Shown here: in pieces, positions 42,434 to 51,020 of the stretch
Numbering within the stretch: position 1 is the stretch's first letter
Layout of the letters: the number at the start of each line of letters is the position of its first letter
Assembly: GCF_000263855.1 (NCBI RefSeq)
Contig: NZ_AJWX01000035.1
Span: 1 to 60,883, forward strand
Reading direction: 5' to 3'
DNA from: Pseudomonas sp. M47T1
GTDB taxonomy: Bacteria; Pseudomonadota; Gammaproteobacteria; Pseudomonadales; Pseudomonadaceae
DNA length: 60,883 bases
Made by a program: the position numbers and the translations under genes
The notes under the pieces: generated by a model
Database searches by the model: none
What the model was told of the DNA's origin: nothing
What the model saw: the letters and a program-made list of their open reading frames with translations, nothing else

Positions 42434-43705
42434 TCAGACGGGCTCCTGGCCGCGCAACTGACCGTCACCGACCACAATGTATTTCTCGCAGGTCAGGCCT
42501 TCCAGGCCAACCGGGCCACGGGCATGGATTTTGTCCGTGGAGATGCCTATTTCCGCACCCAGGCCATACTCGAAGCCATCGGCAAAGCAGGTCGGGGTGT
42601 TGATCATCACCGAAGCCGAGTCGACTTCGGCGGTGAAGCGCCGAGCCTCGCCCAGGTTCTCGGTGGCAATGGAGTCCGTGTGGTGCGAGCCGTAATGATT
42701 GATGTGGGCGATGGCCTGGTCCAGGCCGTCGACCACGCGAATGGACAGGATCGCCGCCAGGTATTCGGTGTGCCAATCCGCTTCGGTGGCCGGCACGGCC
42801 TGGATGATGTCACGGGTGCGTTCACAACCGCGCAGCTCCACGCCTTTTTCGGCGAACTGCGCAGCCATGGCCGGCAGGAAGTCGGCGGCCACGGCCGCGT
42901 CCACCAGCAGGGTTTCCATGGCGCCGCAGATACCATAGCGGTAGGTCTTGGCGTTGAACGCGATGCGCTGGGCCTTGGCCAGGTCGGCATCGGCCGCCAC
43001 GTAGATGTGGCAGATGCCGTCCAGGTGCTTGATGACCGGCACCTTGGCGTCGCGGCTGACACGTTCGATCAGGCCACGGCCGCCCCGCGGGACAATGATG
43101 TCCACGTACTCGGGCATGGTGATCAGCGCGCCCACGGCTTCGCGGTCGGTGGTTTCCACCACTTGCACCACGGCCGCTGGCAGGCCAGCCTCGGCCAGGC
43201 CGCGCTGCACGCAGGCGGCGATGGCACGGTTGGAGTGGATGGCCTCGGAGCCGCCGCGCAGGATGGTGGCATTGCCCGACTTCAGGCACAGGCTGGCGGC
43301 ATCGATGGTCACGTTGGGCCGCGACTCATAAATGATGCCTACCACACCCAGCGGTACGCGCATCTTGCCTACCTGGATACCCGACGGCCGATAACTCATG
43401 TCGCGGATCGCCCCGACCGGGTCCGGCAGGCTGGCCACCTGGCGCAGGCCGACGATCATGCCGTCGATGCGTGCAGGGGTCAGCGCCAGGCGCTCGAGCA
43501 TGGCAGGCTCCAGGCCGTTGGCCCGGCCAGCGGCCAGGTCCTGCTCGTTGGCGGCGGTCAGTTCGCTGCGGGCGGCGTCCAGGGCGTTGGCGGCAGCCTG
43601 CAAGGCGCGATTCTTCTGCGCAGTGCTGGCGCGCGCGATCACGCGGGAAGCTTCGCGAGCGGCGCGACCCAGGCGGGTCATGTAGTCAAGAACGGACTCA
43701 GTCAT
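42434..43705 (-). CDS. proA: gamma-glutamyl phosphate reductase
   Basis: A 423-residue NADPH-dependent enzyme of proline synthesis, an aldehyde-dehydrogenase fold. Motifs are PLGVVGIIYESRPNVTIDAA (quoted in part), LKSGNATILRGGSEA, VIKHLDGICHIYV, and the catalytic-Cys region YGICGAMETLLVD. FAEKGVELRGCERT and AIGIST-like EIGISTDKIHARGPVGLEGL close the protein. It heads the minus-strand run, 179 bases from the divergent DNA glycosylase gene, with a perfect -10 box upstream. Confidence 0.97.
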   Translation of the reverse strand: MTESVLDYMTRLGRAAREASRVIARASTAQKNRALQAAANALDAARSELTAANEQDLAAGRANGLEPAMLERLALTPARIDGMIVGLRQVASLPDPVGAIRDMSYRPSGIQVGKMRVPLGVVGIIYESRPNVTIDAASLCLKSGNATILRGGSEAIHSNRAIAACVQRGLAEAGLPAAVVQVVETTDREAVGALITMPEYVDIIVPRGGRGLIERVSRDAKVPVIKHLDGICHIYVAADADLAKAQRIAFNAKTYRYGICGAMETLLVDAAVAADFLPAMAAQFAEKGVELRGCERTRDIIQAVPATEADWHTEYLAAILSIRVVDGLDQAIAHINHYGSHHTDSIATENLGEARRFTAEVDSASVMINTPTCFADGFEYGLGAEIGISTDKIHARGPVGLEGLTCEKYIVVGDGQLRGQEPV

Positions 43706-43740
43706 GGTCTCTGTGGTCTTGGCAAAGAGGAAAGCGGCTG

Positions 43741-43746
43741 ATTATA
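43741..43746 (-). promoter_or_regulatory. candidate -10 box upstream of proA
   Basis: ATTATA on the plus strand is TATAAT on the minus strand, 36 bases before the proA ATG. The -35 region is poor. It would start the proA-nadD-rsfS-rlmH-mrdA-rodA-mltB-rlpA transcript. Confidence 0.45.
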
Positions 43747-43884
43747 GCTGTCTCGAAGGTCCACCGACAGCGGTGGCAGGCGGATGGTCGAAAACAGTCA
43801 CACAACAGGCAACGATTCAGCCGTGATTAAGCCATGGATGAATATTATCCTTGCACGCTCTTTCGTATCTTCCGGTAACTGCCG

Positions 43885-44583
43885 ATGCTGCCTGCCGCCC
43901 TGCCCTGGCCCGACGCCCACCCGCTGACGGATGTTTTTTTCGACCGCGACGCCCAGCTGCTGGCGCGCGAACTGCTGGGCAAGGTCATTCGCCATCGCCA
44001 GGGGCCGTACTGGCTGTCGGCGCGGATCATCGAGACCGAAGCCTACTACTGCGCCGAAAAAGGCAGCCACGCCTCGCTGGGCTACACCGAGAAACGCAAG
44101 GCGCTGTTCCTCGACGGCGGGCATATCTACATGTACTACGCCCGCGGCGGCGACTCGCTGAACTTCAGCGCCCAGGGCCCTGGCAACGCGGTGCTGATCA
44201 AGTCGGGCTACCCCTGGGTGGACCGCCATGCCGATGCCAACGCCCTGGCGCAGATGCAGTTGAACAACCCCGATGCCAACGGCAACCTGCGGCCGCCCGA
44301 GCGCCTGTGCGCGGGGCAGACGCTGCTGTGCAAGGCGCTGGGGCTGAAAGTGCCGAACTGGGACGCCAAGCGCTTCGATCACGAACAGCTGTTTGTCGAA
44401 GACCTGGGAATTATCCCGAAACAAATTATCCAGACCACCCGCCTCGGCATCCCCCACGGGCGCGACGAACACCTGCTGTATCGCTTCGTGGACGCCGAGC
44501 ATGCCCGTCACTGCACAAGGAACCCCTTGCGCCGCGGTCAAGTCGAAGGTCGCGACTTCCTCATCCTCACGCAAGGAAACTGA
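43885..44583 (+). CDS. mpg: DNA-3-methyladenine glycosylase (AAG/MPG family)
   Basis: A 232-residue base-excision enzyme. AAG-family marks are ARELLGKVIRHRQ, the catalytic Glu in ARIIETEAYYCAEKGSHASLGYT (quoted in parts), HIYMYYARGGDSLNFSAQG, NAVLIKSGYPW and LCAGQTLLCKALGL. It removes alkylated purines such as 3-methyladenine. The DedA-PAP2 gene begins three bases after its stop, so the two are likely cotranscribed. It is divergent from proA. Confidence 0.93.
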   Translation: MLPAALPWPDAHPLTDVFFDRDAQLLARELLGKVIRHRQGPYWLSARIIETEAYYCAEKGSHASLGYTEKRKALFLDGGHIYMYYARGGDSLNFSAQGPGNAVLIKSGYPWVDRHADANALAQMQLNNPDANGNLRPPERLCAGQTLLCKALGLKVPNWDAKRFDHEQLFVEDLGIIPKQIIQTTRLGIPHGRDEHLLYRFVDAEHARHCTRNPLRRGQVEGRDFLILTQGN

Positions 44584-44586
44584 AAC

Positions 44587-45903
44587 ATGGGCCCATGGCT
44601 CGACGGACTGACCACCTGGTTATCCGCTCACCCTCAATGGCTGGGGCTGGCGATTGTGCTGGTGGCCTGCACCGAATGCCTGGCTATCGTGGGGCTGATC
44701 GTGCCGGGCACCGTGCTGCTGTTCGCCATTGCCGTGTTGGCGGGCAACGGCAGCCTGTCGCTGGGCGAGACACTGTTGCTGGGCTACGTAGGCGGGCTGT
44801 TGGGTGATGCGCTGTCCTACTTCACCGGGCGGCATTTTCACCAGAACATTCGGCGCCTGCCGGGCTTGCGCCAGCATCCGGAATGGATCGGCCGGGCCGA
44901 GGGCTATTTCCAGCGCTACGGTATTGCCAGCCTGCTGGTGGGGCGCTTCATCGGCCCACTGCGGCCCATGTTGCCCATGGTGGCGGGCATGTTCGACATG
45001 CCCCTGCTGCGTTTTATCGCGGTAAGCCTGCTGGCCGGCGCCGGCTGGTCGGTGGTTTACCTGCTGCCGGGCTGGGCGACAGGGGCGGCCATGCGCCTGC
45101 CATTGCCAGAAGGATTCTGGGGCGAAGCTGGAGTGCTGGCGGCCGGCTTTGCCGTGCTGATCGGCCTGAGCATCAGCGCAGCCTGGCGCTCGCGCCCCCA
45201 CGGCACCCGCCTGGTCACAGCCATGTGCATGGTGTTGCTGGCGGTGGTCTTCCTGGGCTGGCCGCACCTGGTGCATTTTGACCAGGGCATCATGACCCTG
45301 GTGCAAGAGCACCGCGGGCTGATGGCCGACGAGATTGCCGTGACGCTGACCAAGATGGGCGACCTTCGCTGTCAGCTCGTCATTGCCATCGTGCTGTGCA
45401 GCCTGCTGCTGGCGTTTCGCCAATGGCGCCAGGCGTTGTTCGCCCTGAGCACTTTGTTGTTCACCGCGCTCGGCAACATGGTGATGAAACATGTATTCGC
45501 ACGTGCCCGCCCGACGGTGCTGATCGATCCGCTGAGCGCCTTCAGCATGCCCAGCGGCCACAGCTCGGCCTCATTCGCCCTGTTCCTGACTCTGGGCGTG
45601 CTGGCCGGTCGTGGCCAGCCGCCACGCCTGCGGCTGACCTGGCTTTTGTTGGCTGCGTTGCCGGCGGCGGCGATTGCGTTGTCTCGGGTGTACCTAGGGG
45701 CGCATTGGCCTACCGACATCCTCGCCGGTTCGCTGCTGGCATGCTTCGTTTGCGCCGCCAGCCTGACCGCAAGCCAGTGGCGCCAGCCATTGCCGGCAAT
45801 GGCGCCGAGGGTGTGGTGGGTTGTGCTGCCAATCGTGGCGGCGATCCTGGTGTACTTCGCCACCCGCGGGTTTTCGCACTCGCTGCTGCGTTACGCCTAT
45901 TGA
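44587..45903 (+). CDS. DedA-PAP2 phosphatase fusion membrane protein
   Basis: A 438-residue inner-membrane protein of two parts. Residues ~15-200 are a DedA (SNARE-associated) domain: GLIVPGTVLLFAIAVLAG, SYFTGRHFHQNIRRLPG, RYGIASLLVGRFIGPLRPMLPMVAG (parts). Residues ~225-420 are a PAP2/undecaprenyl-pyrophosphate-phosphatase-like domain with the three signatures K-x6-RP (KHVFARARP), PSGH (MPSGHSSASFAL) and SR-x5-H-x3-D (SRVYLGAHWPTD). The likely substrate is a lipid phosphate. DedA proteins flip undecaprenyl phosphate or phosphatidylethanolamine, so a combined flip-and-dephosphorylate role is an attractive inference. Confidence 0.92.
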   Translation: MGPWLDGLTTWLSAHPQWLGLAIVLVACTECLAIVGLIVPGTVLLFAIAVLAGNGSLSLGETLLLGYVGGLLGDALSYFTGRHFHQNIRRLPGLRQHPEWIGRAEGYFQRYGIASLLVGRFIGPLRPMLPMVAGMFDMPLLRFIAVSLLAGAGWSVVYLLPGWATGAAMRLPLPEGFWGEAGVLAAGFAVLIGLSISAAWRSRPHGTRLVTAMCMVLLAVVFLGWPHLVHFDQGIMTLVQEHRGLMADEIAVTLTKMGDLRCQLVIAIVLCSLLLAFRQWRQALFALSTLLFTALGNMVMKHVFARARPTVLIDPLSAFSMPSGHSSASFALFLTLGVLAGRGQPPRLRLTWLLLAALPAAAIALSRVYLGAHWPTDILAGSLLACFVCAASLTASQWRQPLPAMAPRVWWVVLPIVAAILVYFATRGFSHSLLRYAY

Positions 45904-45946
45904 AACCGCGGTGCCGCTATCCTTCATGTGGGGCTGATGTCGGAAC

Positions 45947-46537
45947 TCAGGCGAAAAGCTCGCCCTGCAGTTCGTCGAGCAATACCTGGATGGCCGCCAG
46001 GCGTTGGGCCGGATCGTCCAGCGCCAGCAGGTCTATCTTGTCCTGTTCGGGAAATGGCAGCAGGTACGCCAGCTGATTGGCCAGCGATTGTCGGTCCGGC
46101 ACCTCGCTGCCCATGTCCAGGGCCGCCACCATCGGGTGTTCGGCCAAGGCATGGAGCAACGCCACCAGGTCGTCATCGTCGGCCACCAAGGGTGGGTTGG
46201 TGCCTGGCGGCAACCACTGCACATCAGCCACCAGCAACTGATCGCGTTGCAACTCGGTGCCAGTGATGCGGAAGCGCCGCACACCTTCCACGCGAATCCC
46301 CAACAGGCCATTGTCCTGCTGCTGGAAGTCGCGAATCACTGCTTCGCAGCCGATCATGGCGTGTCCCGTGGGGGCCGGACCCACTTCCTGGCCTTCCAGG
46401 ATGCACACCACGCCAAAGCCGGCCCCCTGCTTCATGCACCGCCCAATCATGTCCAGGTAGCGCGCCTCGAATAGCTGCAGGTCGAGAAAGCAGCCCGGGA
46501 AAAGCACGGTATTGAGGGGAAACAGCGGCAACGTCAT
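45947..46537 (-). CDS. Lon N-terminal (substrate-binding) domain protein
   Basis: A 196-residue protein made only of the LON substrate-binding domain: LPLFPLNTVLFPGCFLDLQLFEARYLDMI, GVVCILEGQEVG, GCEAVIRDFQQQDNGLLGIRVEG (quoted in parts). It has no ATPase or protease part. Such stand-alone LonN proteins are common in Pseudomonas and their role is unknown. GGAA precedes the ATG at 46537. The lrgB gene ends 10 bases upstream on the same strand. Confidence 0.88.
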   Translation of the reverse strand: MTLPLFPLNTVLFPGCFLDLQLFEARYLDMIGRCMKQGAGFGVVCILEGQEVGPAPTGHAMIGCEAVIRDFQQQDNGLLGIRVEGVRRFRITGTELQRDQLLVADVQWLPPGTNPPLVADDDDLVALLHALAEHPMVAALDMGSEVPDRQSLANQLAYLLPFPEQDKIDLLALDDPAQRLAAIQVLLDELQGELFA

Positions 46538-46547
46538 AGTGGTTTCC

Positions 46548-47264
46548 TTAAGCAAACAGGCTGACGGCCAACGGCAGGAACACCGCGGTCGACACCCCCA
46601 TCAGGCTCATCGCCAGCGCGGCAAAGGCCCCACATTCCTCACCCTCCTGCAGCGCCACCGAAGTGCCCACCGCATGGGCGGTCATGCCCAGCGCCATGCC
46701 TCGGGCCGCCGGGCTGCGCACCTTGAGGATGGACAACAGGGCGGGGCCAAAAATCGCCCCGATCACCCCGGTAATCAGCACGAACACCGCAGCCAGCGCG
46801 GCGACACCGCCGATCTGCTCCGCCACCAGCATGGCAATGGGCGATGTCACCGACTTCGGCGCCAGCGTCATCAGAATCATGTGCTCGGCACCAAAGCTCC
46901 AGGCCAGCAGCAGACCAAGGCTGGTGGCGAACACCCCGCCTATCACCAGCGTAGCCAAGGTGGGCACGAGCAATTGACGAATGCGCCGCAGGTTGAGGTA
47001 AAGGGGCACCGCCAGCGCCACTGTGGCCGGGCCCAGAAGGGTGCCCAGGATCTCGGTGCTCTTGCGGTATTCGGTGTAGCCCACGCCGGTCAGCAATAGC
47101 ACGCCGATCACCAGCAGCATGGAGACCAGTACCGGCTGCAGGAAAATCCAGCGGGTGCGCTCATAGGCCGCCAGCACCCATTGATAAGCGCCCAAGGTAA
47201 TGCCGATACCGAACAGCGGATGATGGATCACCGACTCAATCGCGCCTTGCCAGTCCAGGGTCAT
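46548..47264 (-). CDS. lrgB: LrgB/CidB family membrane protein
   Basis: A 238-residue inner-membrane protein with about eight hydrophobic segments. LrgB signatures include PATVALAVPLYLNLRRI, LAPKSVTSPIAM, VLITGVIGAIFGPALL and RGMALGMTAHAVGTSVAL. Its ATG overlaps the stop of the LrgA-like gene by four bases (ATGA). LrgAB/CidAB proteins modulate murein hydrolase export or act as pyruvate/glycolate transporters in other bacteria. The role here is not known. Confidence 0.9.
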   Translation of the reverse strand: MTLDWQGAIESVIHHPLFGIGITLGAYQWVLAAYERTRWIFLQPVLVSMLLVIGVLLLTGVGYTEYRKSTEILGTLLGPATVALAVPLYLNLRRIRQLLVPTLATLVIGGVFATSLGLLLAWSFGAEHMILMTLAPKSVTSPIAMLVAEQIGGVAALAAVFVLITGVIGAIFGPALLSILKVRSPAARGMALGMTAHAVGTSVALQEGEECGAFAALAMSLMGVSTAVFLPLAVSLFA

Positions 47265-47614
47265 GAGTGGTCGCCCCGGCGTGCCAGCATTTTCTGCATC
47301 AGCCAGCCGGCCAGCGCCATGGACACCAGCACGGAAATGAACAGCGTGCCGACGATGGCCCAGAAGTCGGCGGCAATATCACTGGCATAGGCCATCACGC
47401 CCACGGCCGGCGGTACCAGCAGCAGTGGCAGGTAGCGCAACAGGCTGGCGGAGGCTTCGCTGAGCGGCTTGCCGACCTCGCCCCGGATGATCAGGAAACC
47501 CAGCAACAGCAAGAGCCCAATGATGGGGCCCGGCAGCATGGTCAATACTAGATGGTTGAGGGCGGTGCCCAGCAACTGGAAAACGATCAGCCATGTCAAA
47601 CCACGTAACAACAT
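47261..47614 (-). CDS. lrgA: LrgA/CidA family holin-like membrane protein
   Basis: A 117-residue protein with four transmembrane helices (LTWLIVFQLLGTALNHLVL, GPIIGLLLLLGFLII, the YLPLLLVPPAVGVMAYAS segment, and LFISVLVSMALAGWLM). The start at 47614 has GGAGAG at good spacing; an in-frame ATG seven codons upstream does not. A TATAAT box lies 30 bases upstream. It forms a two-gene operon with lrgB, perhaps extending to the LonN gene. Confidence 0.9.
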   Translation of the reverse strand: MLLRGLTWLIVFQLLGTALNHLVLTMLPGPIIGLLLLLGFLIIRGEVGKPLSEASASLLRYLPLLLVPPAVGVMAYASDIAADFWAIVGTLFISVLVSMALAGWLMQKMLARRGDHS

Positions 47615-47643
47615 AATTCTCTCCGCCCCCGGCATGCGCGGTC

Positions 47644-47649
47644 ATTATA
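47644..47649 (-). promoter_or_regulatory. candidate -10 box of the lrgAB operon
   Basis: Minus-strand TATAAT 30 bases before the lrgA ATG. No convincing -35 is visible, which would suit an activator-dependent promoter. Confidence 0.4.
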
Positions 47650-47700
47650 AGCACGCAAGGCTGGCGGCTATAAACCGCCATTCGCCAAAGCCATGGAAGC

Positions 47701-47729
47701 TTGACCAGCCTGGTTCGCCATGCTGATCT
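47701..47729 (+). promoter_or_regulatory. candidate sigma-70 promoter of the MaoC gene
   Basis: TTGACC (47701-47706), 17 bases, TGATCT (47724-47729). The predicted start ~47736 leaves a ~25-base leader with AAGGAGAG before the ATG at 47761. Confidence 0.45.
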
Positions 47730-47760
47730 AGGCACGCGCCACTTAACAAGGAGAGTCTCG

Positions 47761-48216
47761 ATGCCCTTTGTACCCGTTGCAGAACTCAAGCAGTACGTAG
47801 GTAAGGAACTGGGGTACTCCCAATGGCTGAAGATTGATCAGGCACGCATCAACCTGTTCGCCGAAGCCACTGGCGACTTTCAGTTCATTCACGTAGACCC
47901 GGAAAAAGCCGCCAAGACCCCGTTCGGCAGCACCATCGCCCACGGATTCCTGTCGCTGTCGCTGATTCCAAAGCTGATGGAGGACCTGCTGGTAGTGCCT
48001 GAAGGCCTGAAAATGGTGGTGAACTACGGCTTGGACAGCGTGCGCTTTATCCAGCCGGTGAAAGTGGATTCGAACGTTCGCCTCAAGGTGGAACTGACTG
48101 AGGTCACCGAGAAAAAACCGGGGCAGTGGCTGCTCAAGGCCGTCGCTACCCTGGAAATCGAAGGCCAGGAAAAACCGGCCTATGTAGCTGAACCGCTGTC
48201 GCTCTGCTTCGTTTAA
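47761..48216 (+). CDS. MaoC-like hydratase
   Basis: A 151-residue hot-dog-fold protein. The hydratase-2 motif is seen as FAEATGDFQFIHVDPEKAAKTPFGSTIAHGFLSLSLIP: Asp and His in GDFQFIHVD with Ser/Gly of the overhanging segment. It is related to NodN/(R)-specific enoyl-CoA hydratases. AAGGAG lies nine bases before the ATG at 47761; upstream frame is not coding. The substrate is unknown, with fatty-acyl or polyester metabolism possible. A hairpin follows the stop. Confidence 0.9.
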   Translation: MPFVPVAELKQYVGKELGYSQWLKIDQARINLFAEATGDFQFIHVDPEKAAKTPFGSTIAHGFLSLSLIPKLMEDLLVVPEGLKMVVNYGLDSVRFIQPVKVDSNVRLKVELTEVTEKKPGQWLLKAVATLEIEGQEKPAYVAEPLSLCFV

Positions 48217-48236
48217 TACCGGCCAGCGTTCAAACC

Positions 48237-48261
48237 ACCCCGGTGGCTGTTTCACCGGGGT
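48237..48261 (+). terminator. hairpin after the MaoC gene
   Basis: ACCCCGGTG, loop GCTGTTT, CACCGGGGT: a perfect 9-bp stem 20 bases after the stop. The tail (CATTGTG) is not U-rich, so termination would be weak. Confidence 0.5.
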
Positions 48262-48304
48262 CATTGTGCGGCATACTCGGCGCCTTACTTGCCCGGATCC
48301 CGCC

Positions 48305-50035
48305 ATGCGCCCACTCGTTCCCCTCGCCCTGACCTTATTGATCACCGCCTGCGGCGATGGCGAGTCCCTTTCCCCTCCCGATGCACGCTTGCCCGATGGC
48401 GGCCGCTACCGTGGCGAGGTGGTCAATGGTCTGTTGCAGGGCCAGGGCCGGATCGACTACCCCAACGGCAGCTGGTATGCCGGGGCCTTCCTCAACGGCC
48501 AATGGCATGGCCAGGGCGAATGGCATGGCAGCAACGGCGAGGTGTATCGCGGCGACTTCCAGCAGGGGCTGTTTCATGGCCAGGGCACGCTGAGCGCCAA
48601 CGGCACCACCTACACCGGCACCTTCAAACTGGGCCGCCGCGATGGTGAAGGCACTCTCAAGGAGCCCGGCCAAACCTACCGCGGTGAATTTAAGGCCGAC
48701 CAGTATTCCGGTGCCGGGCACCTGGAGTTGGACGACGGCAGCGACTACCAGGGCGTGTTTGCCCACGGCAAACCCAACGGCGAAGGCGTGCGCAGCGACG
48801 CCAGCGGCAACCAGTTCACCGGCACCTTCGTCAATGGCGAGCTGGAGGGGCATGGCACCTTCAGCAGCTCGGAAGGCGATCAATACATTGGCGACTTCCA
48901 CGGCAATCAGCTGCAAGGCCGCGGGCGCTACGAAAGCGCCGAAGGCGACGTGTGGATCGGCCAGTTCAAGGAAGGCGCGCTGACCGGCGAAGGCGAAATG
49001 TTCGGCAGCGACGGTAGCCACTACAAGGGCCGCTTCGATGACTGGCATTTTGCCGGGCCGGGCAGCCTGTCGCTGGCCGACGGCAGCAGCTACGTGGGCA
49101 CTTTCGACAACGACACCTACGACGGCCGAGGCACCCTGACCCACAAGGACGGCGAGGTTGAAACCGGCCTGTGGACCAACGGCCAGCGCGTACGCAACGC
49201 CGAAGGCAAACTACTGCCCGACACCCTGGAGCTGGGCCTGCTAAACCAGGGCGCACTGCTGGAAAAAGCGCTGGCGGCGGTGCCTGCGTCCACCAATGGC
49301 GAAATCCAGCTGTACAGCCTGACGCTGGCCGGCGACGGCAAGCAAAGTGTCTTCATGCGCGAAGCCGACTACGTGAATCACATGCTGGCCAGCCGCTTCG
49401 GCGCGGTCGGACAGGTGAACCTGGTCAACCATCGCGATCACTTGAATGACCGCCCCATGGCCAGCCGCGAAACCCTCAGCCGGGCGGTGCAAACCATTGC
49501 CCAGCGCAGCGGCGCCGAAGACCTGGTGTTTATTTACCTGACCAGCCACGGCACCCATGAGCACGAACTGGTGCTGGACCAGCCGCGCCTGCAGCTCTCC
49601 GACCTGCAACCGGACGAATTGGCCGCAGTGCTGGCACCCTTGAAGAACCGCGACAAGATCGTGGTGATATCAGCGTGCTACTCCGGAGGTTTCATCCCGG
49701 CACTCAAGGATGAGCATACACTGGTGATGACAGCGTCCAGGGCCGACCGCGTGTCGTTCGGCTGCTCGGAAGAGTCAGACTTCACCTACTTCGGCGATGC
49801 CCTGTTTGCCCAGGCGCTGAACGAAACCGATGACCTGCAACAAGCATTCGAACTTGCCCGCAAGCATGTTGCCGAACGTGAAGCAGCGGACAGTTTCGAA
49901 GCGTCCGACCCGCAGATCTGGGCTCCGAAAGGTGTTCTGGCCCACTGGCAGCGGCTTCGCCAGCAGCAGGCCAAGCGAGCGCTGCAAAGTGCGGCACTAA
50001 GCGCGCAACAGGCAAAAAGTACAGCAAGCCACTAA
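48305..50035 (+). CDS. MORN-repeat / C13 caspase-like lipoprotein
   Basis: A 576-residue protein. The signal peptide ends at a lipobox with Cys16 (LLITACGDGE), so it should be a lipoprotein. Residues ~35-295 hold about 12 MORN repeats (YRGDFQQG, YTGTFKLG, YQGVFAHG, FTGTFVNG, YIGDFHGN, WIGQFKEG...). Residues ~315-545 are a C13 (legumain/GPI-transamidase-like) caspase-fold domain with the dyad His415 (YLTSHGTHEHE) and Cys458 (VVISACYSGGF). A helical Gln/Ala-rich tail follows. No substrate is known. The start at 48305 is fixed by the signal peptide. Confidence 0.88.
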   Translation: MRPLVPLALTLLITACGDGESLSPPDARLPDGGRYRGEVVNGLLQGQGRIDYPNGSWYAGAFLNGQWHGQGEWHGSNGEVYRGDFQQGLFHGQGTLSANGTTYTGTFKLGRRDGEGTLKEPGQTYRGEFKADQYSGAGHLELDDGSDYQGVFAHGKPNGEGVRSDASGNQFTGTFVNGELEGHGTFSSSEGDQYIGDFHGNQLQGRGRYESAEGDVWIGQFKEGALTGEGEMFGSDGSHYKGRFDDWHFAGPGSLSLADGSSYVGTFDNDTYDGRGTLTHKDGEVETGLWTNGQRVRNAEGKLLPDTLELGLLNQGALLEKALAAVPASTNGEIQLYSLTLAGDGKQSVFMREADYVNHMLASRFGAVGQVNLVNHRDHLNDRPMASRETLSRAVQTIAQRSGAEDLVFIYLTSHGTHEHELVLDQPRLQLSDLQPDELAAVLAPLKNRDKIVVISACYSGGFIPALKDEHTLVMTASRADRVSFGCSEESDFTYFGDALFAQALNETDDLQQAFELARKHVAEREAADSFEASDPQIWAPKGVLAHWQRLRQQQAKRALQSAALSAQQAKSTASH

Positions 50036-50061
50036 GCTTGTTGTATCAAGGGAGAGACATC

Positions 50062-50703
50062 ATGTACTTGACGCCGCAGCACATCCTGCTTGCTGGAGCC
50101 ACCGGTCTCACTGGTGAGCATTTGCTCGACCGCCTGCTCAATGAACCCACGGTCAGCCGGGTTCTGGCGCCTACCCGTCGCCCCCTTGCCGAACACCCGC
50201 ACCTGGAAAATCCAGTGGGTAAATTCAGCGACTTGCTGCCGGGTCTGGACGGGCGGGTCGACGTCGCCTATTGCTGCCTGGGCAGCACCATCAAACAGGC
50301 TGGGTCTCAGGAAGCGTTTCGTGAAGTCGACCACGACATGGTGGTGGCCTACGCCCAGCGCGCACGGGACATGGGTGCACGGCACCTGCTGGTGATCAGC
50401 GCCATTGATGCCGACGACACGTCGAAGATCTTCTACAACCGTGTGAAGGGCGAGACAGAGCGCGATCTGAAGGCGCAGGGCTGGCCACAGTTGACCATCG
50501 CTCGGCCGTCACTGCTGTTGGGCAGCCGCATCGAACCGCGCCTGGGCGAGCAACTGGTGGCGCCGCTTGCCAAGCTGATCCCCGGCAAATACCGTGGCAT
50601 CGAAGCCTGCCAACTGGCCCGTGCCCTGTGGCGCCTGGCGCTGGAAGAGCAGGATGGGATACGCGTGGTGGAATCGGATGAACTGCGCAGGTTGGGCAAA
50701 TAG
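50062..50703 (+). CDS. NAD(P)-binding Rossmann protein (atypical SDR, HTATIP2-like)
   Basis: A 213-residue atypical short-chain dehydrogenase. The nucleotide-binding motif is LLAGATGLTGEHLLDRLL, followed by CCLGSTIKQAGSQEAFREVDHDM and YNRVKGETERDLKAQGWPQLTIARPSLLLG (parts), as in HTATIP2/YbjT relatives. The active-site Tyr-x3-Lys is present (YNRVK). GGAGAG precedes the ATG at 50062; a start eight codons earlier is possible. The substrate is unknown. Confidence 0.88.
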   Translation: MYLTPQHILLAGATGLTGEHLLDRLLNEPTVSRVLAPTRRPLAEHPHLENPVGKFSDLLPGLDGRVDVAYCCLGSTIKQAGSQEAFREVDHDMVVAYAQRARDMGARHLLVISAIDADDTSKIFYNRVKGETERDLKAQGWPQLTIARPSLLLGSRIEPRLGEQLVAPLAKLIPGKYRGIEACQLARALWRLALEEQDGIRVVESDELRRLGK

Positions 50704-50732
50704 TTTATCCCGCCCGCCCTGGAGCCACGACG

Positions 50733-51020
50733 CTACAGGCCGCCCTGGGCCTGCACGCCGAAGCCCAGTACCGTGAGCGCCGACAGGGGCAGCAACAACG
50801 TGTCCAGCAGCGTGCTCAATGGCAAGTCCACCTGGGGCCAGGCCGGCGGTTCGGCGCCGAACTTGTCCACAGGGCAGCACCCCCCTTCTATTGCATACCA
50901 ATCCAGGCGCGCCCCTGAATAGACAATCGGCGCACCGGGTTTGGCCGCATCCAGCGTACGAACACTGGCACAACCACTCAGTTGCAACCCTGCAAGCAGG
51001 CAGACCAGCGACTTATTCAT
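50733..51020 (-). CDS. YceK/YidQ family lipoprotein
   Basis: A 95-residue protein with lipobox LQLSGCAS (Cys17). The YceK/YidQ pattern is visible: YSGARLDWYAI after the lipobox, and DLPLSTLLDTLLLPLSAL near the C terminus. It should be an envelope lipoprotein; its function is unknown. Its start lies inside the last codons of ubiX (8-bp overlap), suggesting cotranscription of mpl, ubiX and this gene. Confidence 0.9.
   Translation of the reverse strand: MNKSLVCLLAGLQLSGCASVRTLDAAKPGAPIVYSGARLDWYAIEGGCCPVDKFGAEPPAWPQVDLPLSTLLDTLLLPLSALTVLGFGVQAQGGL

Noticed and set aside
46548..47614. LrgA/LrgB pair as a toxin-antitoxin or phage lysis cassette
   Set aside because: Both are typical chromosomal LrgAB/CidAB proteins with four-base overlap, and no endolysin or phage gene is nearby.
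48305..50035. MORN-C13 gene as part of a caspase-type antiphage system
   Set aside because: No gasdermin, NTPase sensor or other defence partner is adjacent, and the signal peptide/lipobox points to the envelope rather than the cytoplasm.
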